Source of the DNA: Amycolatopsis antarctica
GTDB taxonomy: Bacteria > Actinomycetota > Actinomycetes > Mycobacteriales > Pseudonocardiaceae
DNA length: 64,000 nucleotides
Assembly: GCF_002262875.1 (NCBI RefSeq)
Contig: NZ_NKYE01000015.1
Location: 123,805 to 187,804, forward strand
Direction: 5' to 3'
Made by a program: the position numbers and the translations under genes. This document shows positions 40,182 through 48,693 of this stretch, piece by piece (position 1 is the first letter of the stretch; every line of letters starts with the position of its first letter). The notes beneath the pieces were generated by a model. That model searched no databases, was not told the DNA's origin, and was given only the letters and a program-made list of their open reading frames with translations.

Positions 40182-41381
40182 ATGACGGAAGCTCCCGAGC
40201 TGCCCCTGCAGATGCGGCGCGCCCGGTTCGATCCGACCGACGAACTGTCCAGGGCCCGCGACAGCGAGGGCGTGACCCGGGTGATGACGCCCTTCGGCAT
40301 TCCCGCCTACCTGGTGAGCCGCTACGAGGACGTGCGCGAGGTGTTCTCGGACGCGGGCCGGTTCAGCAACGCCCGCAGGCCGTCCACCCTGCCCGACGTA
40401 CCGCGGTTCACCGAGGAGGAACAGGCCGAGCTGCGAGCGGGGCAGATGCTCGCGTACGACCCGCCCGACCACACGCGCCTGCGCCGCATGCTCACCCCCG
40501 AGTTCACCGTGCGCAGGATGCGCAGGCTGGAACCACGGATCGTGGAGATCGTGGACGACGCGCTCGACGAGCTCGCCCGGACCGGCGCTCCCGCGGACCT
40601 GGTGGCGGACTTCGCCCTGCCGGTGCCCTCGCTGGTGATCTGCGAGCTGCTCGGTGTGCCCTACGCCGACCGCACGGAGTTCCAGCACCGGACCAGCCGC
40701 CTGCTCGACGTCTCGCTGCCGATCGAGGAGCGGATGGCGTTGCAGCGGGAGAGCCGCGAGTACATGGCCGGGCTGGTCGCGCGGGCGCGGGCCACCCCCG
40801 GCGAGGACATGCTCGGCATGCTGGTGCGCGAACACGGCGACGACCTGACCTCCTCCGAACTCGCGGGCATCGCCTCGCTGCTGCTGCTCGCCGGGCACGA
40901 GACCACCTCGAACATGCTCGGTCTCGGCACTCTGGCGCTGTTGCGCCACCCGGACCAGCTCGCCATGGTGCGCGACGATCCCGACCGGGTAGAGCCGGCG
41001 GTGGAGGAACTGCTGCGCTGGCTGTCGATCGTGCACTCGGGCATGCCGCGAACGACGACCACCGAGGTGGAGATCGCGGGGCACACGATCCCCGAAGGCG
41101 AACAGGTGATTCTGGCCCTCCCGGCCGCCAACCGGGACCCCGCGCTCGTCGAACGGCCGGAGGAACTCGACATCACCCGTGGCGCGCCGCGCCACGTCGC
41201 GTTCGGGCACGGCGTGCACCACTGCCTCGGCGCGCCGCTTGCCCGGATGGAGATGCGGATCGCGTTTCCCGCGCTACTACGGCGTTTCCCCGACCTGGCG
41301 CTCGCCGTTCCCTACGAGGACGTGGGATTCCGCGCCTATCACGTGGTCTACGGACTGCACACGCTTCCCGTCACCTGGTGA
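40182..41381 (+). CDS. Cytochrome P450
   Basis: A 399-residue soluble bacterial P450. It has the I-helix oxygen-activation motif AGHETT, the ExxR pair EELLR, the heme loop FGHGVHHCLG with Cys348 as iron ligand, and the N-terminal signature LAYDPPDHTRLRRM. It is similar in layout to CYP105/107-type monooxygenases that oxidise macrolides, terpenes or xenobiotics. A ferredoxin follows 18 nt after the stop and should deliver electrons; no reductase is present. The substrate is unknown. Not obviously part of the NRPS cluster, being separated by the hemerythrin fusion gene. Confidence 0.93.
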   Translation: MTEAPELPLQMRRARFDPTDELSRARDSEGVTRVMTPFGIPAYLVSRYEDVREVFSDAGRFSNARRPSTLPDVPRFTEEEQAELRAGQMLAYDPPDHTRLRRMLTPEFTVRRMRRLEPRIVEIVDDALDELARTGAPADLVADFALPVPSLVICELLGVPYADRTEFQHRTSRLLDVSLPIEERMALQRESREYMAGLVARARATPGEDMLGMLVREHGDDLTSSELAGIASLLLLAGHETTSNMLGLGTLALLRHPDQLAMVRDDPDRVEPAVEELLRWLSIVHSGMPRTTTTEVEIAGHTIPEGEQVILALPAANRDPALVERPEELDITRGAPRHVAFGHGVHHCLGAPLARMEMRIAFPALLRRFPDLALAVPYEDVGFRAYHVVYGLHTLPVTW

Positions 41382-41399
41382 GTCAGGAGAGTGGACACG

Positions 41400-41594
41400 A
41401 TGAGGATCGAAACGGATCGTGACACCTGCATCGGTGCCGGAATGTGTGTGCTGACCGCGCCCGCGGTCTTCGATCAGGACGACGACGGCATCGTGCTGGC
41501 ACTCGCCGAGGACGTCGCGGGCGGTGACGCCGAAGCCGCCGCGGAGGCCGTGTCACTGTGCCCCTCGGGCGCGCTGCGCGCCCGGTCCGGGTGA
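41400..41594 (+). CDS. [3Fe-4S] ferredoxin partner of the P450
   Basis: A 64-residue ferredoxin with three cluster Cys: DTCIGAGMC and, near the C-terminus, LCPSGAL. This is the usual 3Fe-4S pattern of P450-linked actinobacterial ferredoxins. ATG 41400 is placed about 10 nt after AGGAGA; GTG 41391 is too close to it. The stop overlaps the next start (GTGA). Confidence 0.9.
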   Translation: MRIETDRDTCIGAGMCVLTAPAVFDQDDDGIVLALAEDVAGGDAEAAAEAVSLCPSGALRARSG

Positions 41595-42196
41595 GCGCCG
41601 AGGCGCCGGGGCGGAACCTGCGCGCCGACGCGGCACGCAACTACGAGCGGATCGTGGTGGCAGCCGGACGTGCCTTCGAGGAGATCGGGCCCACCGCGAC
41701 ACTGGACGAGGTCGCCCGCCGCGCGGGGGTCGGGGTGGCGACGGTGTACCGCCGTTTCCGCAATCGCGAGCAGGTCGTGCGCGCCGTGTTCGACCACCTG
41801 ATGACGGTCGAGATCCAGCCGGCCATCGCCACCGGAACCGGAGACCCGCTACGGGATCTCGTCGCCTCGCTCGAGGCCACCGTCGACGTGCTCGCCGGGC
41901 GGCGGGTGATCCTGGCTCTCGCCCGCGAGACGGACGCTGTCGACGTCGGCAGCCTGCACCGCTATCTCCGCTCGATGGACCGGCTGCTCGGCCGCGCGGT
42001 CGAGGCCGGCCACGTGCGGCCGGAGGCCGAGGTGCGCGATCTGGCCGCGATCGTCGTCATGACCCTGGCGACGGTCCACGCCTGCGATCCCGGCGGGGCG
42101 GACCGCAGGCGTTACCTGGCGCTGCTGGTGGCCGGGCTGCGTCCCGCGCCGGAGCCGCTCCCGGCGCCGTCCGTGCACGGCCTGCGTGGTGCCTGA
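41591..42196 (+). CDS. TetR family transcriptional regulator
   Basis: A 201-residue protein. The N-terminal HTH reads IVVAAGRAFEEIGPTATLDEVARRAGVGVATVYRRF, split here between helix 1 and the recognition helix GVGVATVYRRFRNRE. The ligand domain is helical. Coupled to the ferredoxin by a GTGA overlap, it probably represses the P450-ferredoxin operon until a substrate-like ligand binds. Confidence 0.88.
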   Translation: MSAEAPGRNLRADAARNYERIVVAAGRAFEEIGPTATLDEVARRAGVGVATVYRRFRNREQVVRAVFDHLMTVEIQPAIATGTGDPLRDLVASLEATVDVLAGRRVILALARETDAVDVGSLHRYLRSMDRLLGRAVEAGHVRPEAEVRDLAAIVVMTLATVHACDPGGADRRRYLALLVAGLRPAPEPLPAPSVHGLRGA

Positions 42197-42217
42197 GCCG
42201 GTGCCATCACCTCAGGC
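42191..42217. terminator. Inverted repeat between convergent tetR and HATPase genes
   Basis: GCCTGAG / CTCAGGC arms (7 bp, perfect) span both stop codons with a 13-nt loop, so one hairpin could end both transcripts. Confidence 0.35.
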
Positions 42218-42667
42218 TGCGTCTGCCTCCACGGTGGTCCACCGCATCCGCAGGGTGGTGCCGAACCGGTCGCTGATCAACCCGGAGTGCTCGCACAGCG
42301 CGTCGATCAGCATCAGGCCCCGGCCCCGGCGCTGCTGTTCGGGAGCGTCCACGGCCGGACGGGCCGGTTCGGCCGGGTTCCAGCGCCCCAGGTCGGACAC
42401 GGTGACCATCACCGTCGCGGCGTCCACGGTGCCGAACACCGCCATCGATCCGTCGTGACCGGCCGGGTAGGCGTGATCGACGACGTTGGCCATCGCCTCC
42501 TGCGCGGCCAGCGCGATGGAGGTGACGGTGTCGCCGGTGCAGCCGTTGGCGGAGGCCCACTGTTCGAGGGCGTGGCGCACCGCGCTGACCTCGGCCGCGG
42601 TGGCCGGGACGTGCCGGTGGAAGATGTCGATGCGGGGGCACGGTACGCGCGGGGACGTCCGTTTCAC
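42212..42667 (-). CDS. RsbW-like ATP-binding (HATPase_c_2) regulatory protein
   Basis: About 151 residues with the anti-sigma kinase-type ATP fold: N box QEAMANVVDHAYP, G1 box DLGRW, G2 box RGRGLMLIDALCE. Such proteins in actinomycetes bind sigma factors or phosphorylate anti-anti-sigma partners; many are orphans. GTG 42667 is chosen because conservation begins near RIDIFHRHVPAT and GGAAGG lies upstream. The frame is open to ATG 42826, so a longer Arg-rich N-terminus is possible. It is not adjacent to a sigma gene. Confidence 0.75.
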   Translation of the reverse strand: MKRTSPRVPCPRIDIFHRHVPATAAEVSAVRHALEQWASANGCTGDTVTSIALAAQEAMANVVDHAYPAGHDGSMAVFGTVDAATVMVTVSDLGRWNPAEPARPAVDAPEQQRRGRGLMLIDALCEHSGLISDRFGTTLRMRWTTVEADAA

Positions 42668-42996
42668 GGCCTGCCTGCCTTCCCGCCGGGTGCCTGCCAC
42701 CGACGTGCTGTCGCGGGTCTCCCCGCGCCGCCGGGGAGACCCTGCGAGCGCGTGGGTCACACGTGATCGGTCGCGGTGCCCCCCGGTGTCGCGACGCCCG
42801 GTCACCGGGCCCGTGTGCTTGTCCATGGTCGCACCCCACCCGGTGCGGTGCACCGGGGCGTCCGGGTTCGCGGGCGGCCGCCCGGCCCGTGCGACCATCG
42901 GCGCCACAGGGGTGCCTCGGTGGTCCCGCTCGGCCCGGACGGACGGTGCGGTCGACTCCGGGACGACGGGAACTCCGGGACGAGAAGGGGAGAAGC

Positions 42997-43392
42997 ATGT
43001 CCGTCATCGACAAGGTCGCCCTGATCCGGTGGGACGGCGACGCGATTCTCGCCGCACGGACCCGTGGCCGCGAGGCCTACTACCTCCCGGGCGGCAAACC
43101 CGAACCGGGCGAGTCCCGGCTGGACGCCCTGGTCCGGGAGGCGGCGGAGGAACTGGCCGTCGCGGTGGATCCGGCGACCGCCGTCCGGGTCGGCACCGTC
43201 GACGCCCCGGCGCACGGCCGTGCCGGCGCGATCGTGCGGATGCACTGTTACACCGCGGAAAGTTCCGGCACGCCCCGGCCAGCGGGCGAGATCGCGGACG
43301 TCCGGTGGATCGGCCCGGCCGATCGGCATCTGCTCTCACCCGCCGCGCTCGCCGCCGTCGAGGTCCTGCGGGGACCCTCGACGCCCGGGTGA
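42997..43392 (+). CDS. NUDIX hydrolase
   Basis: A 131-residue protein with the complete Nudix box GGKPEPGESRLDALVREAAEEL. The conserved Glu residues bind Mg2+ for cleaving a nucleoside diphosphate linked to another moiety. The substrate is unknown; a nucleotide-cleaning role is typical. ATG 42997 has GAAGGGGA upstream. Its last 57 nt overlap the end of the convergent MarR gene. Confidence 0.9.
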   Translation: MSVIDKVALIRWDGDAILAARTRGREAYYLPGGKPEPGESRLDALVREAAEELAVAVDPATAVRVGTVDAPAHGRAGAIVRMHCYTAESSGTPRPAGEIADVRWIGPADRHLLSPAALAAVEVLRGPSTPG

Positions 43393-43845
43393 GCCCGCCG
43401 GTGCGCCTCGTGTCGCGCGGATGACGGTGGTGAGCGCGGCGTGCAGGTCCTCCAGTTCGCCCAGTCCCATGCCGAGTTCCTCGACCACCCGGTACGGGAT
43501 CTTCTCCGCCTCGGCACGTAGATCCCGGCCCGCGCCGGTGAGGTCGACAGCGAGCTGCCGTTCGTCCTCGGCGCTGCGTCCACGGGAGATGTAACCGGTC
43601 GTCTCGAGTCGTTTGAGCAGTGGCGACAGCGTGGCCGGTTCCGCGCGCAGCACCCGGCTCAGCTCGGTGACCGATCGGGGGGCGCTGTCCCACAGCGCGA
43701 GCAGCACCAGGTACTGGGGATGAGTGAGACCGTGCGGCTCGAGCAGTGGCCGGTAGATGGCGATGACCGAGCGCGATGCGATCGACAGCGCGAAGCACAC
43801 CTGCCGCTCCAGCGCGAGCGGGTTGGGTCCGAGGTCGATCGCCAT
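43336..43845 (-). CDS. MarR family regulator, OhrR-like
   Basis: A 169-residue winged-helix protein. The N-terminus CFALSIASRSVIAIYRPLLEPHGLTHPQYLVLLALW resembles OhrR in content, with the Cys (about residue 17) at the place of the peroxide-sensing Cys; the recognition helix lies in TLSPLLKRLETTGYISR and the wing has DERQLAVDLT. OhrR-type proteins are released from DNA when that Cys is oxidised by organic peroxide. No ohr peroxidase is adjacent, so the target may be itself or the divergent DUF5313 gene. The C-terminus overlaps the convergent NUDIX gene. Confidence 0.82.
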   Translation of the reverse strand: MAIDLGPNPLALERQVCFALSIASRSVIAIYRPLLEPHGLTHPQYLVLLALWDSAPRSVTELSRVLRAEPATLSPLLKRLETTGYISRGRSAEDERQLAVDLTGAGRDLRAEAEKIPYRVVEELGMGLGELEDLHAALTTVIRATRGAPAGSPGRRGSPQDLDGGERGG

Positions 43846-43855
43846 CTGCTACGTC

Positions 43856-43882
43856 CCTCCGGCACCGGAGGACCTCCGGTGC
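43856..43882 (-). promoter_or_regulatory. Alternating palindromes covering the marR ribosome-binding site
   Basis: On the + strand CCTCCGG (43856-43862), CCGGAGG (43865-43871) and CCTCCGG (43873-43879) alternate. The right pair extends to a 10-bp perfect dyad around one base (43862-43882). In the mRNA the segment nearest the start contains the GGAGG ribosome-binding site. It may be an operator, an RNA switch, or both. Confidence 0.45.
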
Positions 43883-43889
43883 GTATTGC

Positions 43890-43901
43890 TTAGCGCGTTA
43901 A
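43890..43901. promoter_or_regulatory. AT-rich imperfect palindrome, candidate MarR/OhrR operator
   Basis: TTAGCGCGTTAA is symmetric at 10 of 12 positions. It lies in an AT-rich stretch between the divergent MarR and DUF5313 genes and overlaps a possible promoter for the latter (TACTAT at 43911-43916). Confidence 0.45.
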
Positions 43902-44005
43902 TGATTAGGGTACTATCTTAGGGGTACCGGGCGTGCGTGCCGGCATCGGCGCGACGAGAGCGCGGCGAGAACGCCGGGCAGGAGAACACGGTGCTACGAG
44001 GAGGA

Positions 44006-44407
44006 ATGGTGGCGACAGCGGAGCGAGTCCGCCCCGGTCCGTTCGCGTGGCTCTGGTACGCGGTCGGCGGGCGCCTGCCCGCCGTGCACCGGGAATGGGT
44101 CCTGCGCGACGTCACCGCGAGCACCTGGCTGCTCCGCCACGCGGCGCGCAGCACCGTGCTGATCTCTCCGCTCGTGCTGGTCTGGTTGCTGCTGCCGGCC
44201 CCCATCGGACTGCGGCTGGCGCTGATGCTGATGGCGGCGCTCGTCGGCTACTTCTACTCGTTCGCCTACGCCGAGGAGAGCTGCGAGCACAGGTTGCACA
44301 AGAACGGCATCCCGCGGGGGACGGGCAAGCGAATCCGCGCGGAGGCCAGAGAGGTGGCCGGGCACGACGCCACCGTGCGGTACCTCGCGCGATACCGCGG
44401 CGAGTAG
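44006..44407 (+). CDS. DUF5313-like membrane protein
   Basis: A 133-residue protein. Residues about 8-45 (PGPFAWLWYAVGGRLPAVHREWVLRD) resemble the DUF5313 family start. Two adjacent hydrophobic segments follow (VLISPLVLVWLLLP and LRLALMLMAALVGYFYSFAY), then a charged cytoplasmic tail. The family is common in Pseudonocardiales and mycobacteria and has no known function. ATG 44006 has GAGGAGGA upstream. Divergent from the MarR gene. Confidence 0.7.
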   Translation: MVATAERVRPGPFAWLWYAVGGRLPAVHREWVLRDVTASTWLLRHAARSTVLISPLVLVWLLLPAPIGLRLALMLMAALVGYFYSFAYAEESCEHRLHKNGIPRGTGKRIRAEAREVAGHDATVRYLARYRGE

Positions 44408-44529
44408 CGCCCCTACACCGTGCGGAGCGCGGCCGACGGGGATTCCACGATCCGGTCCCGGTTGCGCATGTGTGCATGGGCGACTCGACTGAGACGGCCT
44501 GATTCCGAACTTCCGAGGGAGCGATCACC

Positions 44530-45018
44530 GTGTCGGTCACCGATGAACTGCTACGCAACAACGCGCGTTACGCGGAAGGATTCTCCGGGCCGCTGCCCTT
44601 GCCGCCCTCGCGTCACGTCGCGGTCGTGGCGTGCATGGACGCGCGGCTCAACGTCTACGGGGCCCTGGGGCTCAACGAGGGCGAGGCGCACGTGATCCGC
44701 AACGCGGGCGGGGTGATCACCGAGGACGAGATCCGCTCGCTGGCGATCAGCCAGCGTCTGCTCGGCACCGAGGAGATCGTGCTGATCCACCACACCGACT
44801 GCGGGATGCTGACCTTCACCGACGACGAGTTCAAGGCGTCGATCCAGGAGGAGACCGGCCTGAAGCCGCCGTGGGCCGCCGAGGCGTTCAGTGACCTCGA
44901 CGCGGACGTGCGCCAGTCGATCTCCCGCATCCGGAACAGCCCGTACATCCCGAAGAAGGACTCGGTGCGCGGCTTCGTCTTCGACGTCGCGACCGGAAAG
45001 CTGAACGAGGTCGGCTGA
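44530..45018 (+). CDS. Beta-class carbonic anhydrase
   Basis: A 162-residue enzyme with the zinc motif ACMDAR (Cys, Asp-Arg dyad) near residue 35 and HHTDCGM, supplying the second His and Cys ligands, near 90-95. IRNAGG is also conserved. It interconverts CO2 and bicarbonate in the cytoplasm. GTG 44530 follows GGGAG. It is short relative to enterobacterial forms but normal for the actinobacterial small beta-CA branch. It stands alone. Confidence 0.9.
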   Translation: MSVTDELLRNNARYAEGFSGPLPLPPSRHVAVVACMDARLNVYGALGLNEGEAHVIRNAGGVITEDEIRSLAISQRLLGTEEIVLIHHTDCGMLTFTDDEFKASIQEETGLKPPWAAEAFSDLDADVRQSISRIRNSPYIPKKDSVRGFVFDVATGKLNEVG

Positions 45019-45524
45019 CCGGCGCAGGTTCGAGGTCCGCTGCCGGGCCGGCGTAGGGCCGGGTGGCGGGTTCGGGGCACCAGGTCTCGCGGGCGGCGCG
45101 GTCCGGCGGGATTCCGGGTGTCATCGGGTCGCCTGCCAGGCAGGGTCGCCGCACGACGAACCCGACCCGAGGTGCCCGCGAGCTGGACCCGGCGGTCCTG
45201 CCGACGTGGCTGTACGAGGATTTCGGTGTCGAGGCCGCACCGGCGTCCGCGACCGAGCGGGCGTGGTTTGTCGAGGGATACGGGCCGGTCACCGTGACCC
45301 CGTGCCGCTCGCCCGTTACCGGTGCCTGCGCGCGCTCGACGACCTCCTGGTACCGGTGTGGCAGGTCCTCGACGTGAACGGGTCGTCCGCTGCCGGAGCG
45401 GGTCCCGGCGCTGGAACCCTTGCCCGCCAATGATTCGGTACGCCACCCAGAGCGTCCATAATGGACAATGATTCGACACTGGTAGTACGGTCAGGTGCGG
45501 GACCGTCCACTATGGACGGAATTG
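45019..45524. other. 506-bp gap with possible decayed coding sequence
   Basis: No gene is supported. An open frame around 45063-45377 contains AVLPTWLYEDFGVEAAP and WFVEGYGPVTVTP, which read like real protein. A neighbouring frame then gives RCLRALDDLLVPVWQVLDVNG. This could be a frameshifted relic of a small gene that I cannot name. The right end holds two GTCC-N5-GGAC palindromes. Confidence 0.35.
45454..45517. repeat. Two GTCC-N5-GGAC palindromes in one intergenic region
   Basis: Copies at 45454-45466 (core ATAAT) and 45505-45517 (core ACTAT), 51 bp apart start to start, between the carbonic anhydrase gene and the convergent phosphatase gene. The second ends only 8 bp before the phosphatase stop codon. 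Confidence 0.55.
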
Positions 45525-46835
45525 TCAGGCGGGCGGCCCGGTGTAGCGCAGGGCAAGCAGGAGCGTGTCGTCCTGGTGCAGTACCTCGGTGTGCATCTCC
45601 TCGACGATGGATGCGGGCAGGCGGGCGGTGTCCATCGCGGCGTGCCGCCGGGTGGCCGCGAGCAGCCGCCGTTCTCCCTCGTCGAGATCCTTCCGGCTTT
45701 CGGTGAGCCCGTCGGTGTACAGCAGCGCGAGGTCGCCCGGCCGGAGCGTGCGGGACTCGACCTCGGCACTGCCGGGGCTGGGGAAGCCGATGCCGCGGCC
45801 GCGGATGCGGGCGAAGTCGCCGATCCCGGCGGCATCGGTGATCAGCGCGGGAGGGTGGCTGCCGTTGGCGAGCTGGAGCAGTCCGGTACGCGGGCAGAAG
45901 CGGGCCAGCAGGACGGTCGCCATGTGCGCGGGGGTGATCCGCGCGAGCGTACGGGCGGCGTGGCCGACCAGCTCCGGCAGCGGATGGCCCTCCAGCGCCA
46001 AAGTTCGCACGGTGTGCGCCACCGCGAGTGCCGTGCGGGTGGAGGTGACACCGTGCCCGACGGCGTCGACGATCGTGATGTGCACCGTGCCGTCGGGCAG
46101 GACGAGCCAGTCGTACAGGTCGCCGCCGACCGGCGTGTCGACGCCCGCCGGGGCGTAGTGCACCGCCAGCTCGACCCCGTCCACCGAGGGCGGGGGTGGG
46201 CGCAGGGCGTCCTCCAGCTCCCGGAAGATGACCGCGTGCGCACGCCGGAGCTGCTCGTCGCGTTCCTCGAGCTGCACGTACATCGCGAGTACTCCGCGGT
46301 TGGTCTCCGCCAGCTCGTGCTTGAGCGCGCGCTGGTCGCGGTCGAGCACGTCGGAACGGGCGAGCACGGCGCGCAGCTCCGCCTCCTCGGGACCGCCGCG
46401 GTCGTCCGGCCCGGTGCCGTCCCGTGCGGGCGGTCCGGGTAGCGGAAGGCGCCACACCAGGTCCCCGTCCTCCCCGGTGACCGCGGGCAGGGGCAGTTCG
46501 GTGTCCGCCGGCACCGGCATGTCGGTGCACGGGCGCAACCCCACGACCAGGAGTGGTCGCGGCTCGGCAGGATCCCCGTCCGGATCCGCCGCGGGTTCCG
46601 CGATGGCGTCCCGGACGGGATCGGCGACGGCCCCGGCCGGCATGACCACCGAGGCGGTGAGTGTCGCCGTCCCACCATCGTCGAGGCACGGACGTGCCAC
46701 CGTCAGCACCGACAGGACGAGCCGCGCCCGGCTTTCCACCGGGACGCCGTGCCGGTCGCAGAGCGAGCGCAACAATGTGCGCAGCGCGTCCGTCGACGCG
46801 GCGGTGTGCCGCCCCGTGGCGTGCTCAGGCGGCAC
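45525..46835 (-). CDS. RsbU-like SpoIIE/PP2C serine phosphatase
   Basis: A 436-residue protein. The first 150 residues look like a degenerate ATPase-type sensor domain, followed by a predicted coiled coil (LKHELAETNRGVLAMYVQLEERDEQLRRAH), then the PP2C phosphatase with YAPAGVDTPVGGDLYDW, VDAVGHGVTSTRTAL, ANGSHPPALI and LLLYTDGLTE-type motifs (LALLYTDGLTESRKDLD). It should dephosphorylate a STAS anti-anti-sigma protein in a stress cascade. The GTG start overlaps the previous stop by 11 nt. Last gene of the rsb operon. Confidence 0.85.
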   Translation of the reverse strand: MPPEHATGRHTAASTDALRTLLRSLCDRHGVPVESRARLVLSVLTVARPCLDDGGTATLTASVVMPAGAVADPVRDAIAEPAADPDGDPAEPRPLLVVGLRPCTDMPVPADTELPLPAVTGEDGDLVWRLPLPGPPARDGTGPDDRGGPEEAELRAVLARSDVLDRDQRALKHELAETNRGVLAMYVQLEERDEQLRRAHAVIFRELEDALRPPPPSVDGVELAVHYAPAGVDTPVGGDLYDWLVLPDGTVHITIVDAVGHGVTSTRTALAVAHTVRTLALEGHPLPELVGHAARTLARITPAHMATVLLARFCPRTGLLQLANGSHPPALITDAAGIGDFARIRGRGIGFPSPGSAEVESRTLRPGDLALLYTDGLTESRKDLDEGERRLLAATRRHAAMDTARLPASIVEEMHTEVLHQDDTLLLALRYTGPPA

Positions 46836-47850
46836 CGGCGCCTCCGTCGACCCGGAGGGCGAGCACGGTGGCGTCGTCCCGGCTTCGGCGGTGCCGGTGC
46901 ATCAGCCGCGCCGCGAGCAGCGCGGGAGCGAGCGCGGGTCCCGGCCCGGCGCCCAGCGACCAGCGGGCGTCGACGCCGTCCGTGTGCAGGACGGCGATCG
47001 CGTCCGGTTCGAGGTCGAGCGGCCGCACGAGCGGCTTCACCGCTCCCCGGCCGACGATCCCCGGCTGACTGAGCAGGTGCCGGGTCCGGCCGCCGGTGAT
47101 CAGCACCGCGTTCACGTTGCCGACCCCGCAGAACGAGGCGAGCCCCGGACGGACGCGCAGCACCGCCGCCGCGGCGCCGCGGGTGTGCCGGATACCGGCG
47201 TTCACCGCGCTCAGCAGTGCGGGCAGCGGCCGGTGCGGGTCGCCGGCGAACACCGCCGCGGCCGCCCGCGCGGCCTCGGCGGCGTCGGGTCCGTGACCGA
47301 GCCCGTCCACCATCAGCAGGGTGTGCTCCTCGCCGTCCGCCGCGAGGGCGAGGGTGTCGCCGCTGACCTCCTCGCCCGGGGCGGCGAGCCGCAGATACCC
47401 GAGCCGCCCGTTGCCGTACGGCGGTTCGTTCCGGCCACGCGGTACCAGCACCCGGGCGACGGCCAGCGTGCCCTCGCCGGGGACGGTGTGCACGTCGAAG
47501 TCGGTGGCCATGCGCAGGACCGCGCCCAGTCCGGCACCGAGCGTGCCGGTGGTGGTGTGCCCGTCGGCCAGGCAGCGTGCCAGGTCGTCCATGCCCGGAC
47601 CCGCGTCCGCGGCGAGGATCTCGACGCCGTGAGCGCCGAGCGCGGGCTGCACGTACACCTCGCCTCCGCCCGCGTGTTTCTCCAGGTTGCTGGCCAGTTC
47701 CGAGGCGATCACCGCGGCCTGGTCGGGCAGCGCGGACGGCAGGCCCAGTTCGAAGGCCACGGAGCGGGCGGTCTGTGCCGCCCGGTGCACGGCGCTGACA
47801 TGGGTGATCGGGATGTGCCGGGACAGCGGTGCCTGCTGGTCCGGGATCAT
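46825..47850 (-). CDS. HATPase-PP2C protein, RsbX-like
   Basis: A 341-residue protein. Residues about 5-130 form an RsbT-type HATPase (AVIASELASNLEKHAGGG, DAGPGMDD, TGTLGAGLGAVLRMATDFD). Residues about 145-335 form a small PP2C domain with LLMVDGLGHGPDAAEAA and VGNVNAVLITGG. In stressosome systems RsbX dephosphorylates RsbR and RsbS to reset the switch; the RsbR-S-T-X gene order here supports that. The ATG overlaps the rsbT stop (ATGA). Confidence 0.82.
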   Translation of the reverse strand: MIPDQQAPLSRHIPITHVSAVHRAAQTARSVAFELGLPSALPDQAAVIASELASNLEKHAGGGEVYVQPALGAHGVEILAADAGPGMDDLARCLADGHTTTGTLGAGLGAVLRMATDFDVHTVPGEGTLAVARVLVPRGRNEPPYGNGRLGYLRLAAPGEEVSGDTLALAADGEEHTLLMVDGLGHGPDAAEAARAAAAVFAGDPHRPLPALLSAVNAGIRHTRGAAAAVLRVRPGLASFCGVGNVNAVLITGGRTRHLLSQPGIVGRGAVKPLVRPLDLEPDAIAVLHTDGVDARWSLGAGPGPALAPALLAARLMHRHRRSRDDATVLALRVDGGAGAA

Positions 47851-48281
47851 GTGGTCCACCGGGTGACGACGACCGTGGTGCCGCGCTCGGTGGAGTCGAT
47901 GTCGAACTCGTCCACCAGCCTGCGGGTGCCGCCGAGGCCGTGCCCGAGTCCGGTGCCGGTGGTGAAGCCGTCCGCGAGCGCCGCGTCGAGGTCCGGGATG
48001 CCGGGGCCGTCGTCCCGGACGATCAGCCGCAGGCCGCGCCTGCCGCCGGGCCCGGTCAGCGGGAGAATCGTCAGGCCGCCCCCGTTGCCGTGGATGTAGG
48101 CGTTGCGGACCAGTTCGCTGGCGGCCGTGACCAGCTTCGTCTGCCCGATCAGGTCGAAGCCCTCGGCCACCGCCGCGGTCCGCACGGCGTGCCGTGCGGA
48201 GAGCAGGTCGCGGTCGGTGTGGATCGGCAGTTCGCCGGCCTCCTCGGCCTGCCGGGAGGTGGCGAGTTCCTCAGACCGCAT
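47847..48281 (-). CDS. rsbT: RsbT-like switch kinase
   Basis: A 144-residue HATPase serine kinase. N box ASELVRNAYIHGNG, G1 box DDGPGIPD, G2 GTGLGHGLGGTRRLVDEF. RsbT phosphorylates RsbR and RsbS, then leaves the stressosome to activate an RsbU-type phosphatase. Overlaps rsbS by 11 nt and the RsbX-like gene by 4 nt. Confidence 0.88.
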   Translation of the reverse strand: MRSEELATSRQAEEAGELPIHTDRDLLSARHAVRTAAVAEGFDLIGQTKLVTAASELVRNAYIHGNGGGLTILPLTGPGGRRGLRLIVRDDGPGIPDLDAALADGFTTGTGLGHGLGGTRRLVDEFDIDSTERGTTVVVTRWTT

Positions 48282-48693
48282 CGGGGCGGACCTCGGATGA
48301 GTGCACGGCCGCGGTCTCCTCGGTGAACTGCCGCCAGCCCAGACGCCCCATCGCCTGTTCGGCGTTCAGCGCGGTCTGCACACCCGTCAGGTGCAGGCCC
48401 AGTTCGGACAGCGTGATCGCGACCGCGGGCCGCATCCCGGCCACGATCATCTCGGTGCCCAGTAGCTGCCCGGTGCCCGCGAGGTCCATCAGTACGCGGG
48501 CGACGAAGGAGTCGACGATCTCCAGCCGCGAGATGTCGATGATGACGCCGCCGACACCGCCCTCGGCGATGCGCCCGGTCAGTTCCTCGGTGAACATCAA
48601 CGCGGTCTTGTCGTCCAGGTCGTTGAGCAGGCCGGTGAGCAGGACGTCACCGAGCTTCAGGATCGGCACGCCCGCCGGGCCGGGGGTGCTCAA
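48271..48693 (-). CDS. rsbS: RsbS-like STAS scaffold protein
   Basis: A 140-residue single STAS domain: VPILKLGDVLLTGLLNDLDD, GVIIDISRLEIVDSFVARVL with the phosphorylatable Ser, then GTEMIVAGMRPAVAITLSELG. It forms the stressosome core with RsbR. The TTG start at 48693 overlaps the rsbR stop (TTGA). The next upstream in-frame codons offer no better start. Confidence 0.86.
   Translation of the reverse strand: MSTPGPAGVPILKLGDVLLTGLLNDLDDKTALMFTEELTGRIAEGGVGGVIIDISRLEIVDSFVARVLMDLAGTGQLLGTEMIVAGMRPAVAITLSELGLHLTGVQTALNAEQAMGRLGWRQFTEETAAVHSSEVRPDAV

Noticed and set aside
44408..44529. Possible small gene before the carbonic anhydrase.
   Set aside because: The short frames have no ribosome-binding site and no protein-like composition.
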